Shown here one piece after another: positions 11,258 through 20,651 of a stretch of DNA of 64,000 nt. Origin of the DNA: Isochrysis galbana (taxonomy: Eukaryota > Haptophyta > Isochrysidales > Isochrysidaceae); assembly GCA_018136815.1 (NCBI GenBank), contig CM030931.1, positions 2,657,801 to 2,721,800 on the forward strand. The letters run 5' to 3'. The notes below the pieces were generated by a model. That model saw nothing but the letters and a program-made list of their open reading frames with translations. It was not told where the DNA came from and ran no database searches. Numbering within the stretch: the stretch's first letter is position 1; every line of letters begins with the position of its first letter. The position numbers and the translations under genes are program-made.

Positions 11258-12439
11258 TGATGAGGCGATGATTGTATTCGACGCATAGTATGGCTGAGCA
11301 CTCCCTTAATTTTCAGCGCATCTGTCTTGGGGGCATCTATTTCGAGTAACACGTCTGTCTCGTGGGTGTGTAGTGAACGTTGTCGGAGAGATGTATGTTG
11401 TGTGTTGCTAATGTGTGATGTGTGTGGACGATGGCTGTGGACTATGGACTATGGATGGACTACGGACTGTGATGCCATATGAAAAGTTGGCGGTGGCGGG
11501 AGTGAACCTGTGGCTGTGGCTGATGACATAGAAAAAAGACCTTTTAATATTCTCGCCTCACGCGTGGCACTGCGGTTCGCTTCCGTAGCCACGCCCATTC
11601 CCCTTCCTCTCCCTCACTACCCGCCTTGCGGCAACTCCAACTCCCCTCGTGCTCTACTTAGGGGCTCAGGTTGTGGCGGGGGTTTGGGTTGAGCGGGGCG
11701 CACCTGCCTCCAGCGGTATATTCTCACATGATGTTGGGACAAAGAAGGAGGGAGGGGACCATGGGCGGGCTGCTCGGGCTCACAATCACAAAGGGCGGGG
11801 AGCACGAGGGGCGCTTGAACTGGGAAGGAGAGGCGAGGATGGTTGGTGGTGTCGCATTCATTCTAAATGATGCGATTTCCAGGCTCTTATCTCCAGGTTC
11901 TTCGCCGTGCGGCCACACGGTGAAGCTCTGGCACTTCTAGGTTGGTAGTTTTCGTCCCTAGCGACCTAGAATTCAGGTTATCGTTTCGTTCCTTCTAGCC
12001 TGTTTGTCGCTTGTCAGGTCTAGAATCCATGTTTCCTCCTTCTCCTTTCGGGTAATCTTGACCCACGGGAGCCAGGAGGTCGCCTGTCGCTTGCTGTACT
12101 CTTGCCTCAGGCTCTCAGGCTACCTTGTGAAGGCTTGTTTTGCTTCTTGCAAGGCTGGTCATTTCTCTTGGGTTCCGGTTCTCTGCTTGGGACTTGAACT
12201 TTCGTTGTCGTCAAGGCCTGTTCTTCCTAAGTTCTGCTCACTCAGCCTGAAGCCTGGTCAAACCATTGGCCATTGGTTAAGATTTTGTTTTCTTTCCGCG
12301 TTTGGCGTTCGCGTTGGCGTGCGGAAATTCCTCTCACTTCTCTAGGTCCGCTACCAACATAGCCACCGAAGATACCGCCACCCTAGCCTCGTTCCTCGTT
12401 GAGAGGCTATTATGTATGGTTCTTTATTTAGTGAGAAGA
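11258..12439. other. Intergenic, no gene recognised
   Basis: Contains ATGGACTATGG-type short repeats (11430-11475), G-rich words, and TTC/CTT-rich sequence (11980-12300). Open frames are short and lack motifs. Confidence 0.5.
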
Positions 12440-12857
12440 TGTCACACACAGGGCGCTGAACCCCTCCTTCACGCGCTGACTCAACGGCAGATACCGTCGA
12501 ACCACAGGTCCATCCTGGACAAACCGATAGGTTGTTACTCCGAGATAATACGGGCGATACGCCAAATGGCGAAAGGCAAGTCCACGGGGCCGGACGGCTG
12601 CGGCTGTCAGAGCAAGGAGGCTGCTCTGTCTCACTCTTGGAGATTGCCTGCGAAGGCGCGCCGGCAGCTAGCGCGGAACGCGGTTCTTGCGGGGAGCTCA
12701 TGGAGCTTTCCTCGGGAGTGACTACGGGCATGGTGATTGATCGACGCACGACGCACGACGCACGACGCACGGAGGGCGCGGAAGTGCGGAAGGAGGCTTG
12801 TGGGGGTGGGGGGTGGTGGCAGGCGACTGGGGGTAACTCAGGCGCGTGCTTGACTTG

Positions 12858-12874
12858 TATTGACTCGTTGACTC
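12858..12874. repeat. 17-bp direct repeat, left copy
   Basis: TATTGACTCGTTGACTC, identical to 13727-13743, which directly follows the LINE A 3' tail. It could be a target-site duplication; see the findings for the alternative. Confidence 0.7.
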
Positions 12875-12902
12875 CACCCTGCTGCAAACTGACTATAAGA
12901 TT

Positions 12903-13568
12903 TTGGCCAAAGTCCTAGCGAATAGATTAAAAACTACGATACACACGATAGTATCCAAAGAACAAGTGGGCTTTGTGCCCAGACGCATGATAGGAGAAGC
13001 CACCCACCTCCTCAAGCTCGTCCAGGCTTTCCTAGACGACACCGGCGAGGAAGGGCTAGCCCTCGCCATAGATTGGGAAAAAGCTTTTGACCGAGTTAGT
13101 TGGGACTACTACCACAAGGCGGCCGGAGCTTTAGGCTTCGGCCCGGGATACTCGAAATGGCTCCGCATCCTAACCAACACGGACGCCTTGCCGACACGGT
13201 GGATTAAGGCAAACGGTAAACGGAGCCATCCTTTCACGATACACTGTGGCATGCCCCAGGGCTGCCCGCTGTCCCCGCTCGCCTTTCTCCTAGTAGCTGA
13301 GGGGCTAACCCGGCTGGTAAACGCCGATACCCGGATGACAGGGATACGCCTAGGGAGAAGCGAAATTAGACTCACCCAATTCGCGGACGACACACAGATT
13401 CTAGCCGATTCGTACGACTCAGTGGTGCGAGCGATGTACCTATTAGAACAATATGGGAGAGCCACGGGCGCCCGAGTTAACACGGCTAAAAGCGTACTAA
13501 TAAGATTGGGAGCACTCAAAGCGAAAGACATCCCGGGACACCTCGCGGCACTCAAAACGGTAGGGTGA
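12903..13568 (+). pseudogene. Reverse transcriptase fragment of LINE copy A
   Basis: An open 221-codon frame covering the RT fingers and palm, with the catalytic FADD box, the second conserved Asp in AIDWEKAFDRV, and the PQG primer-grip region. It ends at a stop just before the conserved GEYATILG segment, which continues in another frame, so at least one frameshift is present. Confidence 0.85.
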
Positions 13569-13725
13569 AGGCGAATACGCGACCATCTTGGGAATCCCCT
13601 TCTGGGAAAGCCAGAGAGCGGGGGAAGGAGGAAGGGGTGGTGTTAGGAAGGGGGGGGTAGTTAGGAGTCGTACCAGCAATCTGCCTCGCGCCGTGCAAGT
13701 AGCGGTTAGTTTTGTAAGATTTTTA

Positions 13726-14010
13726 TTATTGACTCGTTGACTCGGGGGCACGTCTTGCGAAGCCATCCGGATAGAAGACGGGGAGGCATTCGGACGGGGA
13801 GAACGAGGCATACTTCTCCGCAAGCAGCCGACTCGAGTTGTACTCTTGCTCCTTCGCCTCGTTTGAGAAAGCGATCCAGAGCATGATCGGATCTGAGACT
13901 TCGTGACCATCGAATCGCCTTGCATCCCCCCGTTTGTGGTCGGCGGGCAGGGCGAGCAGGCTGCCGGCCAGACTGTGGGGCGCCAAGCCGCTGTAGTAGC
14001 CTATCCTCAA
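13726..14010 (-). CDS. Unrecognised ORF, 94 aa
   Basis: Begins with ATG. The C-terminal half (SDPIMLWIAFSNEAKEQEYN, then LAEKYASFSP) has the composition of real protein, but no family is recognised. Its 3' end overlaps the 17-bp repeat beside LINE A, so the frame may have been truncated by that insertion. Confidence 0.3.
   Translation of the reverse strand: MRIGYYSGLAPHSLAGSLLALPADHKRGDARRFDGHEVSDPIMLWIAFSNEAKEQEYNSSRLLAEKYASFSPSECLPVFYPDGFARRAPESTSQ
13727..13743. repeat. 17-bp direct repeat, right copy
   Basis: TATTGACTCGTTGACTC, identical to 12858-12874 and placed exactly after the T-rich end of LINE copy A. Confidence 0.7.
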
Positions 14011-14185
14011 TGTTTATGAGAGTGAGTGTAAGTGCCATTACTTGTTCCTAGACAATTTACAATCGCATTGACAAATACAACTTTGTCAATGACAATGTAG
14101 CTGTTTATGGTTTATGGTCTCCGGCTGGGGTTTAGGGTTTATGATCTCCGGCTGAGGCTCGTTGACGCGAGGCGCGTCCCTACGA
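14011..14185. other. Intergenic with a short tandem repeat
   Basis: TTTATGGTCTCCGGCTG is repeated as TTTATGATCTCCGGCTG within 14108-14156, beside a single TTTAGGG word. Confidence 0.5.
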
Positions 14186-14280
14186 TCTTGGGTTGTAGAG
14201 CGCCCTCTCTCTTTCTCTTTCTCTCGAGGAGAAGGGAAGTTTCCCCACCTTTCTTCCACAAGGCGCCCTAGGTCTGCCCC
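14186..14280. repeat. Dispersed repeat, copy 2 (pair with 8793-8885)
   Basis: Matches 8793-8885 over about 90 bases in the same orientation, including the GGGAAGTTTCCC palindrome and the flanking CT-rich run, with small indels. Confidence 0.85.
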
Positions 14281-14693
14281 AACCCAACCATCCCCTGCTC
14301 GCGCTTGGCCCGACGTAGTGCACGCGCCTGCTCCCGCCCCCCCGATGACCCAAAGACTAAGGAATGAAGGGGGTAGTGTAAAGGGAGTGAGTGTTTTGGA
14401 GTATAGGCGATGGCGTGAGTTGGTACCATGAGTGCGTTGTCCTTTATAGCTAGCGGTAGTAGCCTGAATCTTTAGATTTTTTTTATTCGCTCGAAAAGCA
14501 ATCTTAGTTGAACTATATAATGTGCACCCCTCTATCCGCGAGGAGCCTCAGGCGCCGTCGGCTTCGCTAGTCACACAACTGAGCACACAAGCTCGCGCGA
14601 GTCGTGGGTTAGAAACATGGAAAGCGATCAAGCGATTTCGAGTCGGACGTCACAGCAGGCATTACGTATAAGAGAAGATGGTCCACTGCGTCA

Positions 14694-15731
14694 TCACTTT
14701 GCGGCCATCACATTCCGTAAAGTGAACTCCTGGCAAACACTCGGCTCGAGAGGGTAAATCCCGCACCGCCATCCCTGCCTGTCAATCGCCATCTGCTGTG
14801 CCACACGCGGCTTGCCAAGCGCCCCGAGCTGTTCTCGAGTCAATGCCCCCGAAAAATCGACCCGACCCTTGCCACCAATGGCAGCATAGCCCGATGTAGC
14901 TGATCCTTGACCACCCCCGAGCTCCTCATATGCCTGCTGCACGCGAATCATGCGATCATTGGCTGCAGCAGCTCCCTCCTCGTCGCCCACGAAACGATCA
15001 GGATGAAGCGTCATCATCAGCTTCCTGTGTGCTTTCTTCACGTCAGCAGGTGAAGCGCCCGATTCAATGCCCAGCTCGGCAAGGGCCTGCGCCTTCCGGT
15101 CGCTGCGGCTGAAGAGGCCCTCAAAGACGTGAGTATTGTATGAGTCGATTGGCTCGTAGGCATATTGAACCTTGGTACGCGGCGCCTTACGCAGCATAGA
15201 GACGGACGCGCATCCCGCCTCGAGAATTTCCTTCACACTTGCCCCAATTGCCTGAGGCATGAGCTCCCGTGTGTCCGCTGACGTACTGCACTTGAGGTTG
15301 AGAACGCAGATCGGTACCCAGTCCGCAAAGGCATCGGCAGCCTCGCTCACGCAATCGGTCAGCCTCACAGTCACCACATACTCGCTGACGGAAAACCCGA
15401 GGTCGCTACCGCTATCCGACGAGCCATCCTCTCCGGAGGACACGAGCAAGCGCTGATCGCGTTGGATCTGGTCATACAGGTCCATCGACTTCTTCAATAG
15501 CTCTGCTGCCGAGGGCGCGGCCACAGCAGCCCCATCTGCTTTCTTGCCAAAGCCTCCGCCCGACTTGGAGGCCATCGGCTGCTTGACGCTGCTCTTCTTC
15601 TTGGCCTTGGTGGCGAGTGCGAGAGGCTGGTCGTGTCTCGAGCGGTGTGCCGGGGTGATCCGAGCGAGCTGATGGACTGGTGAGAGCGTGAACGCTACCG
15701 AAGCGGCAAGGAGGACTGAAAGTGCCTGCAT
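14694..15731 (-). CDS. Plastid-targeted J-domain protein
   Basis: An uninterrupted frame of 345 residues from the second Met (351 from the first, at 15749). The N-terminus MQALSVLLAASVAFTLSP is a signal peptide with a Phe at the expected cleavage site, followed by a basic Ser/Ala/Lys-rich stretch; this is the bipartite presequence used to cross complex red plastid membranes (ASAFAP-like motif). Residues about 215-272 form a J domain: ADVKKAHRKLMMTLHPDRF, with the HPD tripeptide that stimulates Hsp70 ATPase. The domain is far from the N-terminus, there is no Gly/Phe or zinc-finger region, and residues about 115-200 hold an unassigned domain with SEYVVTVRLTD. It is thus a type III J protein, probably a stromal Hsp70 co-chaperone. 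The 15731 start is preferred because it puts the hydrophobic core immediately at the N-terminus. Confidence 0.85.
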   Translation of the reverse strand: MQALSVLLAASVAFTLSPVHQLARITPAHRSRHDQPLALATKAKKKSSVKQPMASKSGGGFGKKADGAAVAAPSAAELLKKSMDLYDQIQRDQRLLVSSGEDGSSDSGSDLGFSVSEYVVTVRLTDCVSEAADAFADWVPICVLNLKCSTSADTRELMPQAIGASVKEILEAGCASVSMLRKAPRTKVQYAYEPIDSYNTHVFEGLFSRSDRKAQALAELGIESGASPADVKKAHRKLMMTLHPDRFVGDEEGAAAANDRMIRVQQAYEELGGGQGSATSGYAAIGGKGRVDFSGALTREQLGALGKPRVAQQMAIDRQGWRCGIYPLEPSVCQEFTLRNVMAAK

Positions 15732-15916
15732 CTGTGATCTCGCGGACAAGAGAGACAGCCACCGAGCGGGCCGGGCGGGGCCAGGCGGGCGGGGAGGTGA
15801 AGAGCGAGCGAGTGGCGGAACCCCCCTGCTTCCCCCACGGGCGGCGCGCGTTGCTTTCCCCCACTGTGTGTAGAGTATGGAGTTCTCTATCTCGTTCCAA
15901 GTACTACAGTCTTTCT

Positions 15917-16100
15917 TGGGGGGGGGGGGGGAGGGGGGGGGAGGGAGGGAAGGGGGGGGGAGTGGAAGGGGGGCGACGCGGCCGGCGGGCCGGATCTCCG
16001 CGCCCCAACGAAGGACGGGAGGTCGCCTGATCCCCCCCCTCCCTCTCCCCCCTTCTCCCCCCCCCCCCCCCCCCCCTCCCTCCCTCCCTCTCCCCCTCCG
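15917..16100. repeat. Opposed G-rich and C-rich tracts
   Basis: A G/A run (15917-15977, with stretches of 9-13 Gs) is followed after 55 bases by a C/T run (16037-16100, including about 20 consecutive Cs). The tracts can pair with each other or form quadruplex/i-motif structures. Upstream of the J-protein start. Confidence 0.9.
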
Positions 16101-16280
16101 TCGGCCCCCCTCGTCGTCTCGTTCGCTGCCCTTCTCTCGCCGTCTGTCTGAATCGAGTAGGGTAGTGTAGTAGTAGAAGACTCCAGCATACTCCTACCGC
16201 ACACGCGGCCGTGGACGCCACTACTTTCACGCAGCAAACTTTCTACCCCGCATATGTGTATGTGTCCGTGCCACCACTTC

Positions 16281-16370
16281 AAGGCGTGCGGGCAGGTGCG
16301 CTGAGGGGTGTCGTGATAGTACCGGGCTAGTGGGAGTAGTGGTACTAACGCTCAGTTGTTTTATTATTAT
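16281..16370. repeat. Dispersed repeat GTACCGGGCTAGT family, copy 1
   Basis: Shares GGGCAGGTGCGCTGAGGG, TGTCGTG-TAGTACCGGGC, TAGTGGTACTAA-GCTCAG and a TTATTATTAT end with 19915-20040, and the inverse of 33888-33990. Confidence 0.85.
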
Positions 16371-16379
16371 GTATAGGTA

Positions 16380-16650
16380 TATGTGTATTGGCAGCAGGAG
16401 GCAGGAGGCAGGAGGCGAGCGTAGCGAGCCGCGGCGCCGCGGCGTGGGCGCGGTCCGGGCGGCACCGCCCTATTAGCCACGTCGTAGGTGTAGGTACCTT
16501 GGTAGCCCTTGGTAGGTTGGTAACAGCCTTGGTAGCCATATTTGCTACCTAGGTAGATAGTGGTAGTGCTGGCTGAGCTCTACCTAGGTAGATAGTGGTA
16601 GGCCTTTTGGGGGGGTGGTATCTTGGTATATTGGTACCAGGCTACCTAGT
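16380..16650. repeat. Degenerate minisatellite region (GGAGGCA, TAGGTAG words)
   Basis: AGGAGGC repeats (16391-16416), a palindromic GCCGCGGCGCCGCGGC, then TTGGTAG/CTACCTAGGTAGATAGTG repeated twice (16546-16605). No coding sequence is seen. Confidence 0.7.
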
Positions 16651-16830
16651 TCACACCCTTACTCAGATGTGACGAGGGAGGCGCCAGGCTTGGCGCCACT
16701 CAGTTCGCGCCCTGGTGCGATGGCTCCGCGCTCCGCGCGCCCGAGCAACGATTCGTCACTGATCGAGCCGAGCGGACGAGAGGCGCAGGATTCTGCGCGC
16801 CGTGCTCGGCGATCACAGATCGACAAAAGG

Positions 16831-17232
16831 CCATGGCAGACCTGGAGAAGGAGAAGGAGAAGGAGATTGTGAAGAAGCTGTCGGAGGTCGAAGGAGATGG
16901 ATGAGCTGCCCGCGAGCGGCTGCAGCAAAAAGGAGGAGCGCAAGAAGGCCTCGCTACACAAGCGCAAGGCGAACCATCTGGCGGCAGCGCGTCAGCTCGA
17001 CGAGCGCATCAACAACCTCAAGGCAGAGAGAGGCGGCGGCTGCGGAGGCGGCCAAGGCGCACAAAGCACAAAGGGAGGCGGCAAAGAAGTTGAAGGTGGA
17101 GAATGCGCGTGCCATGAGTGAGGCGGGTGTGGTTGCCCTCGTGCATCTCAAGTTCGACTACCAGACGCGATTCGACGACTTGTCCAACAAGTCCGATCTA
17201 GTGTGGGCACGTGGGCACACATTTACTCGGAC
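16831..17232 (+). pseudogene. Frameshifted relic of a coiled-coil/Myb-like transposon protein
   Basis: Three successive frames read like one protein: MADLEKEKEKEIVKKLSEVE, then MDELPASGCSKKEERKKASL, then an Ala/Lys-rich coiled coil ending EAGVVALVHLKFDYQ, FDDLSNKSDLVW. The last part resembles the trihelix/Myb-like module of Harbinger accessory proteins (Leu/Val-rich helix, F-D, then L-W). At least two frameshifts are needed, so it is not functional. It abuts a satellite monomer and LINE copy B. Confidence 0.45.
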
Positions 17233-17234
17233 TT

Positions 17235-17420
17235 CAAGACTGAACGTTGAGCCGTCGCCGAGGGAGGCCCGGAGAGCCCAACTTCGAACCGATGGCGGGC
17301 GCGCTGCGTGCCCGTTTGTTTACGACGATCCATCCGGATGGGGGACCCCACCAGATACCAAATACACAGGTCCCAGGTCCCATCCGGATGGTCACGCCAA
17401 TCGGCCAGGCCGCGGGTGAA
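17235..17420 (-). repeat. Solitary inverted monomer of the 47.9-49.3 kb satellite
   Basis: The reverse complement matches one unit of the array at 47940-49330: GGCCGATTGGCGTGAC, CCTGTGTATTTGG, CATCCGGATGGATCGTCG, GGGCACGCAGCGCG, CATCGGTTCGAAGTTGGGCT, CTCCGGGCCTCC, ACGGCTCAACGTTCA. It ends at the 5' edge of LINE copy B. Confidence 0.88.
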
Positions 17421-17888
17421 CAAAAGCAAGAGCATACTAATACGAATGGGATCACTTACGGGGGCGCGGGTCCCAGAGACGCTAGCGTATCTTAGAACAC
17501 TCAGCGAGGGCGAATATGCTACCATACTAGGAGTCCCACTCTGGGAAGGAAGGACTAGACAATGACAATGACTCCTTTTGGGAGAAGCTTTACGCAAAGC
17601 TTAAGAAGAAGGTCGCAGCATGGAAAGGACTGACGAGTCTCTCTATTCATGGAAGGACGCTACTAGTGAACTTCATAATATACGGGACGCCGAGATATTG
17701 GCTGTCCACGTCCACCCCTCCGGCGTGGTTCATGGAGGCCATAGACCATAGACTCGGACGTTCAAACCATACTATGGGATAGGTCCCCCCGACTACAAGC
17801 GGACGAGTTAGGCTCCTCGCAAGAGGGCAGAAAATGGATAACTTTTCCGACGTACCCCAGAGTAGGGACGAGCGAAGACGGGCCCCTA

Positions 17889-19502
17889 TTGGGGGTTGGA
17901 CTACTCCCCATGACCGAACACACGCGAGCGCTTCAAGCGATATGGATAATCCGGTACCTCAACCCGTCCATGGCGGAATGGAAAACAGTCTTAGATCAAT
18001 GGTTCAGCCGCACCCCCTTAGGGCGATCGGCAGTCTTTTCGAAGGTCGACTCGAAGAGCCTCACGGCTAGCATTCGCGGTAATAACACGCTCCCGGCCTT
18101 TTGGAAGCATGCGCTTGAGAATTTTAGACGGATTAACTTCCTTAGGGAAGAATTCACACGGGAAGGAACTCAGGGCTCCCCGATATGGCACGACCTTTTC
18201 CACAAACCTCCGGCGATTCACTATTCACATAGGTCGAAATGGGAGTCTCTACAGACAGTAATCGTACATAATACTATTAACCCGGGTACAGGGGACATAT
18301 ACACTACAGAGGAATGCGCGGCTTACTTGCCGGACGGAGAACGCTGGATGCGCCATAGAGGAAATTACATATCGGTAGGCCCCTTTCTTAAGTCGTGGGA
18401 AAAGATATCTGAATGGACTAGATCAAGACTAGTGAATACCACATTCGACTATATAGACCTTCTCAGGAAACAAGCGAAGCCCCCGCCCCCGGCTCCGGAG
18501 GAGCAAGAGTTAGTCCCCCAAGAAGATCCGGACGCACACGATTTAGGCGACATTCTAGTCGACAAAGACCATAACTTTTATCTGCGCCGAAGGGGCGACT
18601 ACCACAAAGTCCAGCTCAACGTTATGGGAGAGCCCCACATCCACGAGCGGATCAGCCCGCAACTATTGCCCGACGAGCTCTACACTCCGCTGAAGTGGGG
18701 ACGAGCGTACGACGGCCCGGCGGAAACGGCGTATCCGATACCCCAAGAATACACGCTAAAAGGCACGCATACAACGCTAGAGGATGTAGGTGTCAGCGTC
18801 TTGACTAAAGCGTTCCTCGCATTGAGGAAAACAAAAGCACAAAAATCCACGCTAAGATGGGAAAAAAGGCTACCGGTCCTCTCGGGAAAGTGGAAACAAG
18901 TATCGCAATTGTATAAATACAACTTTTTAACACCTAGAGACTCTTATTTGCATTTCAAACATGTCCTACATAGGAGGATAGCTACGGCGAACCGTTTTGC
19001 TGACGATCCAACATGCCGCTTTTGCGGCATAGCCCCTGAGAGTTCCACTCACCTGGCCTCATGTATCGCGACGGAGCCCGTCTTTGAATTCATAGAAGGA
19101 CTTCTGGGGATTAGCCTTAGGCCGGGATCCGAAACAGCCCAACGTCTTTTCTGTTATCAGGTGGATAGACCGCACCCCTCCTCAGGATACTTAGGTATCC
19201 TGGCGTGGAGGTACATCCTAACCGACTTCTACAACATCCAGTATGGCAACTCGGACGGCAGGTCCGTTAAGTCGATTTTAAGAGCGACACTTACGAGATA
19301 CCACCTGCTAGTAACGGCGAAAGTCGGTTTCTTTCAGAGGCTAAAAAAACAACGAGAGAATATGGGGTTACACGCCCCGAGCAACAAACATATTAAGAAG
19401 ATGGTAAGCCCGCTGTACACGGTGGACAAGGATTTCAACATAGGAACATCGGAGGACCTCCTACAAGCGGCAAGAGGTCTGGACCTACGACACATCACCT
19501 AA
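17889..19502 (+). pseudogene. C-terminal region of the LINE ORF2 protein with zf-RVT-like motif
   Basis: A 537-codon open frame. It lacks the endonuclease and RT active site, which would precede it, so this is the tail of a larger protein rather than a gene. Near residue 373 the sequence CRFCG, then HLASC, gives the C-x2-C-x7-H-x3-4-C knuckle common at the end of LINE ORF2 proteins. The upstream half (HDLGDILVDKDHNFYLRRRG and similar) has no assigned function. That such a long frame remains open suggests a fairly recent insertion. Confidence 0.75.
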
Positions 19503-19800
19503 AGTAGCTTAACCTCTTAGTCGGAATCACAGCGTTTATTAAAGAGGAGCCTAAGAGATTTAAGTGAGGATAACCTGAGCCAACACCGACACAAAGGACG
19601 AACCACAGTCTCCCGCCCCCTTCTCTCCAACTCCTGGCCGAAGCAGCGCGCGCGGCCTCCCCGGAACCAGCTTCTCCGAAAATGAGGGAACTGGGAAAGG
19701 GGAAGGGGGTTGTTAGGGGTTAAGGCCGGGTAGTAGGGAGGTACACTAGCACACTGCCTCACGCCGCACACGTAGCGGGGAATTTTAAGAAGATTTTTTT
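19503..19800 (+). other. LINE B 3' untranslated tail
   Basis: Conserved with 13640-13727: a G-rich stretch, then TAGTAGGGAGGTAC, CTGCCTCACGCCG, ACGTAGCGG, and TTTAAGAAGATTTTT. The shared portion is likely the region recognised by the reverse transcriptase. Confidence 0.75.
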
Positions 19801-19914
19801 TTCCCGGAGAGTCGCCCGACGTAGGTCGGTCCGCCTCAATGGTTTTCCCTCATTTTAACTTGTTGGGAGTTAGAATGGGAGCCGGGGGCCTGCGAGGGGG
19901 GAGATGTGGAGGGG

Positions 19915-20040
19915 TGCATAGGTTATGTATCTGTGACAACAGCACGCGCCAAGGTGTACGGGCAAGTGCGCTGAGGGCTGTCGTGTTAGTACCGGGCTAG
20001 TGAGAGTAGTGGTACTAATGCTCAGTTAGATTATTATTAT
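19915..20040. repeat. Dispersed repeat GTACCGGGCTAGT family, copy 2
   Basis: The longest of the three copies. It shares ATGTATCTGTGACAACAGCA and CGCGCCAAGGTGTACGGGCA with the inverse of 33888-33990, and the right half with 16281-16370. Confidence 0.88.
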
Positions 20041-20651
20041 CGGGGCGAATATCGAAAGGGGGGCAGGGGAGAGGGCGGCTGAGACGGGCCTTCGGCCGAA
20101 ACGGACCTTCGGGGGATCCCGGGGGGCGAGAGGGGGAAACCGGCCCTCGGGCGCTGGGACGGACTCCCCCTACCCGCAACCCGCAACAAGCAACAAGGGC
20201 ACTATCTGTTATCTAGGTGGATAGCACCAAGGCACTTATCGACATTATCCAGATAATACTCGCCGTCAAGAGACATTCTACATTCAATGCCTTATTATTA
20301 GCTACTAGTGGTATAAATAAAGTGTGGACTCTCATCATATTCGAGTACTATACCATTAGACTCCATCAGTTGAGGTCATCATCGTACACGTGGCACACTT
20401 CACGCACGGCCAGAAAGACATAAAATTGCTACGGTTGTTGATGCATTGTACGCGTCCGGGGCATTGAACGTTTGACGATCTCATATCTACTACTATGAGA
20501 TTACACCGATGCCGACACCTCACAACGGCTCACCAAGCTCAACGTCCAAACATCAGCTATGAGGAGACTATGCAAACCGGCCACATTGATACTCTCGCGC
20601 CATCCTCAGGCGACGCGCCTCGAATTACTGAGCTATGGCATACATGTGGAG
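20041..20651. other. Intergenic between LINE B and MCM4, no gene recognised
   Basis: GC-rich at first (GGCCTTCGG palindromic words at 20086-20150), AT-richer after 20200. It should include the MCM4 3' untranslated region. Confidence 0.5.

Larger units (their letters stand above)
12440..13727 (+). mobile_element. LINE copy A, degenerate and internally deleted non-LTR retrotransposon
   Basis: From about 12470 the sequence encodes the start of a non-LTR reverse transcriptase domain (a DKPIG..SEIIRAIRQMAKGKSTGPDG region), then decays through a (CGACGCA)n patch (12752-12775). From 12875 to 13568 one frame holds the palm: TDYKILAKVLANRL, LAIDWEKAFDRVSW, GMPQGCPLSP and QFADDTQ. After GEYATILGIPFWE it jumps straight into a 3' tail (about 13640-13727) that matches the tail of LINE copy B. 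The whole C-terminal region of some 530 residues seen in copy B is therefore missing. It cannot encode a complete protein. Confidence 0.85.
17412..19800 (+). mobile_element. LINE copy B, 5'-truncated non-LTR retrotransposon
   Basis: Homology to the element begins in the RT domain just after the catalytic palm (VNKSKSILIRMG matches VNTAKSVLIRLG of copy A) and continues through GEYATILGVPLWE, FWEKLYAKLKKKVAAWKG and a long C-terminal region ending at 19502. A 3' untranslated tail with GGAGGTACACTAGCACACTG and CGTAGCGGGGAATTTTAAGA ends in a T-rich run near 19800 and matches the tail of copy A. Frameshifts lie near 17563 and between 17750 and 17890. The 5' truncation point coincides with the end of the satellite monomer. 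Confidence 0.88.

Noticed and set aside
14130-14150. Telomere-type TTTAGGG word
   Set aside because: A single copy inside a different short tandem repeat; not a telomeric array.
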